From the IMG/VR virus record IMGVR_UViG_3300020469_000035, positions 1 through 64,000 of that record: 64,000 nt of DNA, one strand, 5' to 3'. The notes beneath the pieces were generated by a model, which was not told the DNA's origin, searched no databases, and saw nothing but the letters and a program-made list of their open reading frames with translations. Below are positions 27,901-34,884 of this stretch, piece after piece. Made by a program: the position numbers and the translations under genes. The stretch comes from a virus. The first letter of the stretch is position 1, and each line of letters begins with the position of its first letter.

Positions 27901-29226
27901 TTTTAAAAACAGCTTGCCAAACACAACAGTAATAACCACCAAGCCAGGGCCAGTTATAACATTGCCAAGTCCTTTTAAAAATCCGTTTGCAAATTTACTT
28001 CCAGCGCCTTCTCCTTCTCCTAAGAGATTGTTTGCTCCGTCAGCTATAGACTTCACCACATTAAGAATTTTTTCTATGCCTGGCCCAAGCATGATCTCTC
28101 CAACTCGTGCGCTTACATCTTTCAACGCAAGCCCTGTTTCTGTTGCCATTGCAGCCATTGTCTGACGGAGCTGTTCGTTCTTTTGAATTGCTTCGTCTGT
28201 TGCTCCTGCAGAAATTTGAGTAGCATTAGCTAGGATACCATTTTGTTTTGCTGCGTCACTAAGAACAGCTTTCAATACGTTGATTTGAAATACGCCACCA
28301 ACAGTTTGAGCTATCTGAGCTTTTTGGGCCTCACTTAAATGATCAAAACTATTAGCCAAATCAGTTAAAATTCTTTTCGCCCCCAAAGTATTACCCTCTA
28401 AATCCCTAACGGCAATACCTAAGTTCTCTAACTGGTTTAATGTATCAGTTCTTCCGATACGAGTAAAAATTGTTTTAAACGAGTTACCAATAACTTTACC
28501 GCCTCGAGCAGTTTGCTGCTGAGCTGCAGTAACAAGACCAATAAGCTCGTCAATATTAACTCCTGCGCTTTTTGCGGCTTGACCCGTACGAGCAATAGCG
28601 TCAGCAAAATCTTCTGCACTTACCGCAAACTTTACATCAACCGCAGCAAACTTACTGACAAGTTGAGTAGTGTCCTTAATTTCTTTGCCGTATGTGTTCA
28701 TTGCGGCAGTAAGAGCTTTTACGCCTTGCGCAGAATCCATACCTGTCAATCTAGTAAGAATAAGAGCATCTCTCGTTCTTTTGAGCGATTCTTCTACGCC
28801 CAAGCCTTGACGAGCATATTCGGTTGCAGCCTGCGCTGCAATATTAAAAGCGGCTCCTGTTTCTTTTGCAACCTTAAACAACCCATCGCTAAATTTATCA
28901 AGATTAGAAGCGGTCAATCCCATAACTACGTTTATGTCTGCAAGAGCTTTTTCTACTTCAACTGCATTTGCAACTACAGCCTTAAATGAATTAGCTACGC
29001 CATTCATAATAGCCATACTCGCACCGAACGCTATAATACGAGCATTTGCAGCCTCCATCGATTTACTGAACTCGTCAGCACCACGCTTCATATTTCCTAA
29101 GGGCTGAGTGGCGCCTTTATCATCAACAGTAACCTTGATGGGAGTTCTGCGAATTCTGTTCACAGCCGCCTGTACCGCTGCTTCGAGCGGCTGAGTATTG
29201 CCGTGTACGTCTAAGTTTATAGCCAT
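21931..29226 (-). CDS. Tail tape measure protein (lambda H-like)
   Basis: 2431 residues, ATG at 29226, preceded by ATAAGGTA. Residues about 60-400 match the phage minor-tail/tape-measure domain (GASMAIMNGVANSFKAVV, then AATEYARQGLGVEESLKRT, LTAAMNTYG, GGKVIGNSFKTIFTRIG). Four copies of G-Y-[IV]-P-N-F/Y-A or close variants occur near residues 545, 628, 889 and 953. Between copies two and three lies a segment with PD-(D/E)XK-like residues: LFEAAI near 765, GDFDL near 794, ADYKG near 821. Long charged coiled coils fill about 1250-1900. The C-terminal third has GEYIM and GEYVI motifs. It sets tail length; the coil-rich body suggests a tail of well over 200 nm. Confidence 0.9.
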   Translation of the reverse strand: MAINLDVHGNTQPLEAAVQAAVNRIRRTPIKVTVDDKGATQPLGNMKRGADEFSKSMEAANARIIAFGASMAIMNGVANSFKAVVANAVEVEKALADINVVMGLTASNLDKFSDGLFKVAKETGAAFNIAAQAATEYARQGLGVEESLKRTRDALILTRLTGMDSAQGVKALTAAMNTYGKEIKDTTQLVSKFAAVDVKFAVSAEDFADAIARTGQAAKSAGVNIDELIGLVTAAQQQTARGGKVIGNSFKTIFTRIGRTDTLNQLENLGIAVRDLEGNTLGAKRILTDLANSFDHLSEAQKAQIAQTVGGVFQINVLKAVLSDAAKQNGILANATQISAGATDEAIQKNEQLRQTMAAMATETGLALKDVSARVGEIMLGPGIEKILNVVKSIADGANNLLGEGEGAGSKFANGFLKGLGNVITGPGLVVITVVFGKLFLKAAQFAKESLVSLIGVTSEAQKQKAIQSSLVALFGRSASLSKEMLSTETTKAQKEQIILNLLKAQVAEAQMLDSVAKRAASTLYKQGYNAGLAPRSGRRGASGYIPNFAHPERQEAAQGGYAAGNIRSMNMPGGGSVIYNSAEKVKNFAGFTQPAIMPPLSSKAGKNYQQAFGSVHGFDPYAGSGYVPNFAAKIVQGDKKPGSAPLLNAINFAHMLTPSGGAHTVTTKPDKAIYGVPVSKLPRVRFKSFGIQRGASTKAENKKKDIAEQIFDAVEANAIREGRLLADSFKIGTGRASGKTIKQSINSGESGGAGALQSVVGALFEAAISTKIKQVKDQSGGIAGVAQGIGGDFDLRNPNQEQRESLKLLFGGSWSKTKLADYKGQFSDGNAKSMAEKILKEKLYRQQNLGRGNNPALAFAGDKVIQLDEKQRRILGPRRGARMNARGYIPNFADPLSDAIGREKGAGVPVSQIRVGTHQSLIGKGNPLGIGVTNTKDEPNGLRDVFGADGHVPNYAFRDGASRVISNLLDKWKSVSTVVLSSEKQRELVQMQGLKNQQRFTAQEAAEHMKGLGFSKQETRQSMLQLNYEKQETNEAMKQVGFSRGGSMGAIGNLNSKVGKSAFGKFMGGGGGMGAMMGLSMIGGMLPGASTPGSAGNYASSAMSYASTGMMMGSMAGPFAPIAMAIGGLGGALYGLSQASDEASKALREKAEAEAEASRQHMSSVSQGLAGPMQQFGLFSGDQDLNYNGMNMTLSSKGMNRLTAGGTHNMIRSSGLGEPLADDPLLQTNLFMAQKGGEYDKLSKRIQKLKEDRGFYKQGGKYGSNQRVEKLNKAFKGTMFEGKGDEYNNLIEQRDALSDEEKRKRGFFDAGGLFGNGFHVDNIEGQLKNNYQSKMATGFRRQNIKQQFGSLPSDYRFDIPALRADKARDIKKGETRSYNSREFLSQVDDLSDKEIRDLDLDLKKLRKKIGEDSKKEAEGLIIQLNTQKAIISAQNQVRLNLLDISDKYKSQISDLDIQGKIIGDLMTERQKTELKYNKAILKNTEAEEKAKAQANLQFRQGVFTQLGNNKPLEQELKRALLDDGVEVKGGSGATTVDVTDALSDLPTEKLIGLFEKIKEENKDNVGIQEAINRLAANELLKRQGLIDAAERTKTLSDDQAEKEKDINFIIDQRTQKVKDLAREINLVNNLTDQAMKGLAATEKTQDARRSFASAGVTGIESQFLAGKQGRQISANRNMRNLALGLGKNMNSLDQEYRKELLDQRDADRYAISGPDSAAELDHMMALIEAETERTKKLDEYEQKRSALVSTFESERLSIDEILQLENERNKIITERALLKESLDRSGDMLNFRVGMDQSSRSREQEIAKSRRLTAFGSHDKTRAQQMAFDMNEMDITTQEAVQQLEESKKTERFAFNAQRENLNREQAELQKLRDAKPEEGTAESDRLKILQASERSRLKTLSDIEFKKQKTLAGLDEEIEKTKTLNEEEKKRMINQEKHNQSFTGGLRDGMTRVRTDAAYVTHKLGEDLPIKLRDGLAEAMGAAINGADDLGDVLRDVAMGFLQTIQQAMLQKAAGHMIGAMGFSKGGQVPGRVPAMVTNGEYIMNKDAVNKYGGGFMHSLNARGRLPSYSTGGPHKESAIGMNFAGSEGFQTGRRYQSEKMSGFFYSGQAGNVGLQEDTSSAREIIQERIRRAAEKKAKKQALLKQIVGTVLSVGISHGIGSMMSSAASSSAEGMMSAQGIPEGSADFIAKSNGMSTQQAQSVLLNAKMNDQGIGAYIPAGSPQTSASLLGPPAVSAPQSSKSTGLFGGFVENMFGPGSSSSSYWGSSQKAKDYRANIPQEDIDAYKRKHGVGFFASGGFVSGKSGIDQIPAMLSEGEYVIKASSARRLGPQTLNAINTGRFNDGGAVTPISEKTESGISGGNTNNISISVNIDKSGGSSEEKSDSKSSDPKKASDDQTKEKALSEKLKEQVVATILEEQRPGGLLAKD

Positions 29227-29264
29227 TTTACCTTATTCCTGTGATAAGGTATAATACACCAAAA

Positions 29265-30251
29265 TTATATCACGCCATGCAATTTCATTAAATCATCCAT
29301 ATTTAATGTGCCGCCCTTCTTTTTGGCCTCCTCATGAAGACTTACTCCACCCCTCGGTTTTTCTACTCCAAGGTATTCATAATCTTCATCTTTTGCTCCA
29401 ACGAGAGTTCCTGCGTCACCTTGAGACAGCTTGTCTTTAGCTTTATCTCTTTCTTCTTTTGAGCTACTACCAAATTCTAATAATTTTGCAGGATCTTTTT
29501 TCATACTTTCTGGTATATTTTCATTTGTATCAAATATATTCTTAAATACCCTAGTATAAACAATTAACCTAACTTGATTGTACGTCAATTCACAAAATGG
29601 TTTTCCATAAAACTGCATACTATCTTCAGCAAAACTTAAATAAGGACTATAAAAATCTTCTAGTATTGTATATTGTATACTTTCTTCGGTAAATACTTCA
29701 AATATTTCATTATATTTAACAACAACTTTTTTTATATCAGTATGCTCTAGTTCATCAAATTCATTTTCAGAAAAAAGCTTTTCACTTAAATCAGAATTTT
29801 TATAAAAACTTTTAATCATATAAAAATCATTCAATCTATCTTTGGCATATTTTTCGCAAGTATTACCAAGAAGCTGTATTTTTTGTGCCTGCTTTTGAAC
29901 AAGCTCATTGGTTTCTTGCTCAATTAGTTCAGCCTGCTTATCGATCTCTTGCTTGAGAACCATTTTATTTTTTGCAGTTTTCAAGCTTTCAATGAAGAAC
30001 TGCTTATCTGTTATAAACTTATCGTCTTCATCACTCCACTGCCCTTCATCTTTTAGAAAGATAAGCATATCCTCCTCAGTTGGAACGCCTCTTCTCAAGG
30101 CGTCATTGTGATACTTTTCCTCTATTTCCTCAAGTTCTACCTGATCGTGAGGAGTTAAATGTTTGATGTAAACAAATTCATTATCCAGAGTTGCAGTAGA
30201 GTATCCTCTGACTACATCTCTAAATATTTTTCTTCGCCTGACAGTGTCCAC
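29265..30251 (-). CDS. Tail assembly chaperone-position protein (T-like), GTG start
   Basis: 328 residues, charged and helical, with a glutamine/glutamate-rich coiled coil at about 95-135 and no enzyme motif. The GTG at 30251 lies four nucleotides after the upstream TAA and in the same reading frame, so a single read-through of that stop would fuse both genes into a protein of about 599 residues. Its place immediately before the tape measure corresponds to lambda T, whose product is made as a G-T fusion and wraps the tape measure during assembly. I infer a chaperone role from position only; sequence gives no family match. Confidence 0.5.
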   Translation of the reverse strand: MDTVRRRKIFRDVVRGYSTATLDNEFVYIKHLTPHDQVELEEIEEKYHNDALRRGVPTEEDMLIFLKDEGQWSDEDDKFITDKQFFIESLKTAKNKMVLKQEIDKQAELIEQETNELVQKQAQKIQLLGNTCEKYAKDRLNDFYMIKSFYKNSDLSEKLFSENEFDELEHTDIKKVVVKYNEIFEVFTEESIQYTILEDFYSPYLSFAEDSMQFYGKPFCELTYNQVRLIVYTRVFKNIFDTNENIPESMKKDPAKLLEFGSSSKEERDKAKDKLSQGDAGTLVGAKDEDYEYLGVEKPRGGVSLHEEAKKKGGTLNMDDLMKLHGVI

Positions 30252-30254
30252 ATA

Positions 30255-31064
30255 TTAAACCTTGCCTTCCTCTATGTCAGAGTCCAGCTGTTCAAAGTCT
30301 TGCTTGGAGACGGCGCCCGAACTGTAATACCAAAAGCTATACAAAGCAGCAACTTTTCCGCCAATGATATCATACAGTTCGTCGCCATCTTCCTCAAGTT
30401 CGTAGTATGTTCTAAGACGTTCCTCAAAATTCTGACCAGCAAACAAAGGTAAGCTGTCTTCCTCATCTTCTTTTTGAATGAACGTTAGATGTAAAATATA
30501 CCACTGAATCACCTTATTTTCTGCGCGCACATCTGCAGTATGATTAAATAAATTTGAATACGAAGTTTCGACATTAACGATGTCTTTTCTCAACAAGGCT
30601 ATTTGCCCAGAGATTTCGTCGATTCGCTTTTGGTCGGCTTGACTCTTCTTGTTTTTGATTTGAAGTTTTTCGCTTTCCTGAGAAAGCTCTCCGTACTTGA
30701 TATACATTTCGGTAAGAGCCTTGGCGTCTTCTTCGGCCAGAAGCCCACCTGTGTCGCTATACTTTTTCGCAAGCATAGCCTTCGTTAAAATTCCGCGCTT
30801 GATGCACTTGCTAATTTCTACGCTAAACTCAAGCTCTGCCTCTTCGATCTGCCTTCGAGTAGGCTGTTTCATAATTACCCTATAAGGAACAGGTTCTACC
30901 ACGTCCTTGGTAACTGAGACGGTTTCTTCTTCTCCTGTCTCGTCATTCTTGACGACCTTTTCTTCGGTCTGTTTTGTCTTTTCTTCCTTTTCGAAAGTAA
31001 AGCTATATATTTCTCGCATTTTTTTGCGAGTATCATCCATTGTTTCTGTTGCTGCTTCTGCCAT
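30255..31064 (-). CDS. Tail assembly chaperone-position protein (G-like)
   Basis: 269 residues, ATG at 31064 after an A/T-only leader without a Shine-Dalgarno sequence. Acidic and helical; residues about 65-105 (YRVIMKQPTRRQIEEAELEF) are the most family-like segment, followed by a coiled coil at 120-170. It sits two genes upstream of the tape measure, as lambda G does. It ends at TAA 30257-30255, with the next gene beginning in the same frame one codon later. A chaperone role is inferred from synteny alone. Confidence 0.5.
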   Translation of the reverse strand: MAEAATETMDDTRKKMREIYSFTFEKEEKTKQTEEKVVKNDETGEEETVSVTKDVVEPVPYRVIMKQPTRRQIEEAELEFSVEISKCIKRGILTKAMLAKKYSDTGGLLAEEDAKALTEMYIKYGELSQESEKLQIKNKKSQADQKRIDEISGQIALLRKDIVNVETSYSNLFNHTADVRAENKVIQWYILHLTFIQKEDEEDSLPLFAGQNFEERLRTYYELEEDGDELYDIIGGKVAALYSFWYYSSGAVSKQDFEQLDSDIEEGKV

Positions 31065-31072
31065 AATATTTT

Positions 31073-31360
31073 TTATTTAAATGTGAACCCTATACTATAA
31101 TAATCTAATTCCGATTCAATATTTCTAATTGTTTCATTACCAATATCTAAAGTTCTTTTTCTTAAGTATTGTAATTTATCATTGTCGAAATAATCGGCTT
31201 GTTCAATAATAGGCACACAACCTTCAGGCAGATTCTTTTTTAATTTATTAAAATTAATCTGATGTTCCTTATGTAGATCCTCGAGCATTACGAGAAAACC
31301 CTTAAAAAGGGAGACCGTATTCCGATTACAACATTTTTTTAGAATGTCTTCTGCGTCCAT
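31073..31360 (-). CDS. Small protein at the head of the tail operon
   Basis: 95 residues, ATG at 31360, first gene of the minus-strand tail operon. It is preceded by ATAAGGTATAAGGTAC and by one arm of the divergent promoter at 31382-31410. Helical with cysteines near the N-terminus (KKCCNRN) and near the middle (GCVPI); no recognised family. Position before the G/T pair might fit a tail terminator or a small chaperone, but nothing in the sequence shows which. Confidence 0.6.
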   Translation of the reverse strand: MDAEDILKKCCNRNTVSLFKGFLVMLEDLHKEHQINFNKLKKNLPEGCVPIIEQADYFDNDKLQYLRKRTLDIGNETIRNIESELDYYSIGFTFK

Positions 31361-31381
31361 GTACCTTATACCTTATTTTGA

Positions 31382-31410
31382 TTTACACAAAAAAAATCGT
31401 TTAGTGTAAA
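31382..31410. promoter_or_regulatory. Symmetric divergent promoter between the tail operon and the head-tail operon
   Basis: TTTACA (31382-31387) and TGTAAA (31405-31410) are 17 bp apart and are reverse complements of each other, within the perfect repeat ATTTACAC...GTGTAAAT. Read on plus, they act as -35 and -10 for the gene at 31418, leaving 7 nt before its ATG. Read on minus, the roles swap and drive the gene at 31360 with a 21-nt gap from the -10 box. One symmetric site can therefore start both virion operons. Confidence 0.7.
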
Positions 31411-31417
31411 TGTATGC

Positions 31418-31879
31418 ATGGCAGAATTTTTAAACAAAGCCCAAAGGAGAGACTTGGCTTCAAAGCTACTCGATCTTCACGATACATTCGGAAGAGAGAT
31501 AGTTGTATATAAAGAAGCTAAAAAAGTTGTAATTAGTACCGACCCAAGCTATAATCATTTATATAATAGTGCAGGCCAAACCACGCCAAGTGTAAAAAAT
31601 GTGCCAGAAAGAAAAGTTTTTAAAGCAAGAATTCGATATGACACAGACAGAACTTTAGAAAATTTTGGAGAGACAGATGCACAAATAAAGACAACAAGAG
31701 TTGATCCAAGTAGTTTAGTAAGAATAAAATTATTAAAAGATGACTTTCTTTATATTAAAGAAGCAAAAAGAATTGAGCTTGACGGAAGAATGTTTCATAT
31801 CGCTTCAGACGCAAGAGCCCATGGACTATTTGACGAAGTGCAATTTTATACAATCTTCCTGAGACCGCTAGAGCAATGA
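31418..31879 (+). CDS. Putative head-tail connector / head closure protein
   Basis: 153 residues. The ATG at 31418 lies 7 nt after a TGTAAA -10 box, so the mRNA is predicted to be leaderless. An N-terminal helix (NKAQRRDLASKLLDLHDTFG) is followed by a small beta barrel (KVFKARIRYDTD, SSLVRIKLLKDDFLYI, RIELDGRMFHIASDA), the layout of small siphovirus head-closure proteins. It begins a four-gene run ending in the tail tube gene, the position expected for the connector. Its end overlaps the next gene by 4 bp (ATGA). The family call is structural intuition plus position. Confidence 0.5.
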   Translation: MAEFLNKAQRRDLASKLLDLHDTFGREIVVYKEAKKVVISTDPSYNHLYNSAGQTTPSVKNVPERKVFKARIRYDTDRTLENFGETDAQIKTTRVDPSSLVRIKLLKDDFLYIKEAKRIELDGRMFHIASDARAHGLFDEVQFYTIFLRPLEQ

Positions 31880-32490
31880 AGGGAAAGTCAAACATAACTG
31901 TTAAGGCTGCGCTTACTAGACAGCTAAAAAAAGATGTGACAGTAAGAAATCAAACAAGAATTGTTGTTGAAAAACAATTCAGAGTGGCGTTTGATAAATT
32001 TATGGGAGACTTTGAATCTCATCCCCTCACCAGAGAATTAAAGCATGGTCCAGGAGCTTCAAACGTAACAGGGACACTTAGAAATGGTAATGTATTTGGA
32101 TTTATAGGATTTGATGCAGACTATAATCCCATTGCTCCCATAGAAAAATTATTAAGAGGAACTAATATTTTAATAAAAAGACAATCTATGGGAACCAGGG
32201 GATTACTTACTACATTTAGCGTCAATACTCCGCAAATGACGGCACTTTATAGCGCCTCTCCTATGCCTTGGGCAAAAGGAGCTAGCTGGTTAGAGCAAAT
32301 AGAAGGCGCGGGAATATCAGGGCTAGGGCAATATTTGTTTAAGAGAGTCGACTCTAGTAGATCTGGCGCAGGCATACAATTAAAGGACGCAAAAGGCTCG
32401 GGGAGATTAAAGATACCCTACCTTAAGCCAATGCTCAAAGAATTTGAAAAGAATTTAAATAACATAACTGGAGCAATGAAAATAAAATGA
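31876..32490 (+). CDS. Putative head-tail joining / neck protein (HK97 gp10-like position)
   Basis: 204 residues, coupled to the previous gene by ATGA. Basic N-terminal helix (VEKQFRVAFDKFMGDFESHPLTRELKHGP), a central glycine-rich loop region and a final helix (LKPMLKEFEKNLNNI). The helix, loop and long final helix arrangement is like gp10-type neck or tail-completion proteins. It overlaps the next gene by 4 bp. Assignment depends on its place between connector and tube genes. Confidence 0.5.
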   Translation: MKGKSNITVKAALTRQLKKDVTVRNQTRIVVEKQFRVAFDKFMGDFESHPLTRELKHGPGASNVTGTLRNGNVFGFIGFDADYNPIAPIEKLLRGTNILIKRQSMGTRGLLTTFSVNTPQMTALYSASPMPWAKGASWLEQIEGAGISGLGQYLFKRVDSSRSGAGIQLKDAKGSGRLKIPYLKPMLKEFEKNLNNITGAMKIK

Positions 32491-33332
32491 AACCCCAATT
32501 TCAACATGAACTAACAACAAGCTTTACATTGTGGGCGGATAATTTTATATCATCGAGGGCAGACGCGTTCAGCAATCAAACCGGAATGTTTTATGCAAAC
32601 AGCTCAGACTCAAGACTTAGCGATGGATATATTTCTTACAGCAGTCCACACAAACAATGGATTTTTGACGAAGACGTAGAAGGAGCAGTTATACCAAGTG
32701 GAGTTTATGAAAACGGAACATTCATTCCAAGAGGGCAAGACGGCCTTATGTTTGACTTTGACAACGGCAGAGTAATTTTTGATCAATCTTTTGGAGACTC
32801 GCACACCCTGTCAGGTGAGTATGCTGTAAAAGATTTTAATTTTTATATAACAAATCAAACAGAAGAGCAGTTATTAATAGACAGCAAATTTGATGTTAAC
32901 AACAGATTCAAACAAGAACCTTCGGGCATTGCTCCATACAGCCAAGTAGTTCCTGCAATTTTTATCAACCCAGAACTAGCAGAGAACGAACCATTTTCAT
33001 TCGGAGGAGAAGATAAAACCACGACAAATATAAGATGCGTTGTTTTTGCAGAAAATAGCTATCAACTAGATGGAGCATTATCTATTTTTGCAGATTCTAA
33101 AAATGAAGTATTTAAAAAATTAAATTTTGAAGATTATCCGCTCAATGAATTTGGAGATGTAACTGGATTCAATTACGGAAATTTGTCTGACAAAAAAACC
33201 TCAACCTTTCTTCACATAGAACAAGTAAGAGCTTCTAAACTCAGCGACAGAGTAAATCAGAATATTGATCCATCTTTATTCGTTGGATTCATAGATTTTG
33301 AAGTTAGCAATTTGCGCTTTCCAAGATCTTGA
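32487..33332 (+). CDS. Putative tail terminator or tube-adjacent structural protein
   Basis: 281 residues, beta-rich, no transmembrane segment or enzyme motif. Starts by ATGA overlap and ends 54 nt before the tail tube gene, so it is where a tail terminator would sit. It is longer than most terminators (about 130-200 residues). The final part (LHIEQVRASKLSDR...FVGFIDFEVSNLRF) resembles the beta-strand order of ring-forming neck proteins, but I do not recognise a family. Confidence 0.45.
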   Translation: MKPQFQHELTTSFTLWADNFISSRADAFSNQTGMFYANSSDSRLSDGYISYSSPHKQWIFDEDVEGAVIPSGVYENGTFIPRGQDGLMFDFDNGRVIFDQSFGDSHTLSGEYAVKDFNFYITNQTEEQLLIDSKFDVNNRFKQEPSGIAPYSQVVPAIFINPELAENEPFSFGGEDKTTTNIRCVVFAENSYQLDGALSIFADSKNEVFKKLNFEDYPLNEFGDVTGFNYGNLSDKKTSTFLHIEQVRASKLSDRVNQNIDPSLFVGFIDFEVSNLRFPRS

Positions 33333-33386
33333 CTTCCCTTTTCTTTATAAAAAATGTAATCAGAACAGAATTAAACCTTATTTATT

Positions 33387-34826
33387 ATGGCAAAACAATT
33401 ACCAGGACGCGCAAGAGTAATTTATCAAAGTGAAGCTTTGTATGTTGGAACAGTGGATGCCACAGGCCACCACTTCGCCAACGCTACTGACTGGAATGAC
33501 GATTCAGACTATCAATCCTACGCCACGCAAGCAGCAGCTGCAGCAGGCGCAGGAGGAGCAGGAAACGTCAGAACAGGAGTGCAACAGCTTCGCCGGGTTC
33601 AAAGTGCAAACTATAGCTTTTCTATTAACAGGCAAGACGTCAATCAATTTGGCCAACTTGCAAGAATTGACGCTGTAGCAATTGATCCCCCAACAGTTAC
33701 TCTTGATTTTTCTTATTATCTCACAAATGGAGTTAATGAAAGACTTCTAGGAATGCATGTTGGCGGAGACAAAAGCGCTCTTGACGATGAAATCGTTGGA
33801 GGCGTAACTTGCGGCGCAAACTTAAATGCAGACGGAAAAAACTTTTTTATACTCACTACATGTGAAGGGCACGATGCAGTAGGAAACACAGACTCAGAAG
33901 AAAACAAGAGCGTTATTGCTCTTGGAAATGGATATGTATCCAACTACTCTATTGAAGCTTCAGTTGGCTCGATGCCAACAGCTTCGGTTACTGTTGACGG
34001 CTTAAATCTTAGAAGCTACACAGGCACACAAAATCTTGATGTTCCTGCGGTAAACACAAATTTTGGAACTCCAATTAAGGATGTTGAATTCAGCATTCCT
34101 CCTGCGGTCAGTGGCGTACTAAATGATAGCGCTACAGACGTTTCTGCAGAAACAGAAGGTTGGGCTTGCTTACGTCCTGGAGACATCACGCTTTCTCTTG
34201 GTACAGACGGAAGAGCTGGCGAATTTGAACTTCTTCCAGGTAGTGACCCAAGAGGCGCTGTTGGACATGGAGAAACTGTAGGTGGATCTGAAATCGCAAC
34301 AGGAGCTTTTGCTCAGGGAGTTAATGACGATCCAGCCAAAGACTACACAACCCCAGGTTCGGCACACGTTCAAAGCTTTAGCATTGATGTTCCACTTTCG
34401 AGAACTGTTCTCAACAGACTTGGAACACCATACGGATACAGCCGAGTAGTAGAATACCCAGTAAATATCAGCGTTAGTGTTAGCGCAATCATGGCAGACC
34501 TAAAAGAAGGCAATATTGCAGATCTTCTTTGGGACACAGAAGAGCACGACTTGGTTTTCACTCTTCGCGAGCCAGATCGCTATGGAACCGGAGATGTAGC
34601 AATGCAATACATTGTTAAAGGAGCACTTCTTGAAGGAGAATCCTTTAGCTCAAGCATTGGAGATAACAAATCAGTTGACCTTACCTTTACCGCTCAAATC
34701 GGCGGCCCAGAGGATGATGCAAGAGGACTAAGGGTTCTTGGGTCAAGAAACGCATTGACAATTACAGGAGAATACGCAAACAAGTTCGACTTCAAAGATC
34801 TTGGCTCACCTCCATTTGGTCAATAA
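33387..34826 (+). CDS. Major tail tube protein
   Basis: 479 residues, ATG at 33387. Begins with RRVQSANYSFSINRQDVNQFGQLARID, then PTVTLDFSYYLTNGVNERLLGMHVGG and GNGYVSNYSIEASVGSMPTASVTVDGLNL. These are tube-protein-like strand repeats shared with three paralogues in this window. An alanine/glycine-rich insert (AAAAGAGGAG, residues about 49-58) may be a surface loop. It follows head-tail joining genes and is followed at once by a strong terminator, as expected for an abundant virion protein. The closest possible promoter is not clear: TGTAAT at 33355-33360 leaves a 26-nt leader. The role as main tube subunit is inferred from synteny. Confidence 0.7.
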   Translation: MAKQLPGRARVIYQSEALYVGTVDATGHHFANATDWNDDSDYQSYATQAAAAAGAGGAGNVRTGVQQLRRVQSANYSFSINRQDVNQFGQLARIDAVAIDPPTVTLDFSYYLTNGVNERLLGMHVGGDKSALDDEIVGGVTCGANLNADGKNFFILTTCEGHDAVGNTDSEENKSVIALGNGYVSNYSIEASVGSMPTASVTVDGLNLRSYTGTQNLDVPAVNTNFGTPIKDVEFSIPPAVSGVLNDSATDVSAETEGWACLRPGDITLSLGTDGRAGEFELLPGSDPRGAVGHGETVGGSEIATGAFAQGVNDDPAKDYTTPGSAHVQSFSIDVPLSRTVLNRLGTPYGYSRVVEYPVNISVSVSAIMADLKEGNIADLLWDTEEHDLVFTLREPDRYGTGDVAMQYIVKGALLEGESFSSSIGDNKSVDLTFTAQIGGPEDDARGLRVLGSRNALTITGEYANKFDFKDLGSPPFGQ

Positions 34827-34848
34827 AAATTACTCTATAAGGTACTTT

Positions 34849-34880
34849 AAAAACCCGCCCCAAAAGGGGCGGGTTTTTTT
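34849..34880. terminator. Strong bidirectional rho-independent terminator
   Basis: A 13-bp perfect stem, AAAAACCCGCCCC (34849-34861) pairing with GGGGCGGGTTTTT (34866-34878), around a four-A loop. It has a run of T on the plus side and a run of A that serves as T on the minus side. It lies between the convergent tail tube gene and the 34885-36003 gene, so it should stop transcription from both. Confidence 0.95.
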
Positions 34881-34884
34881 CGCT

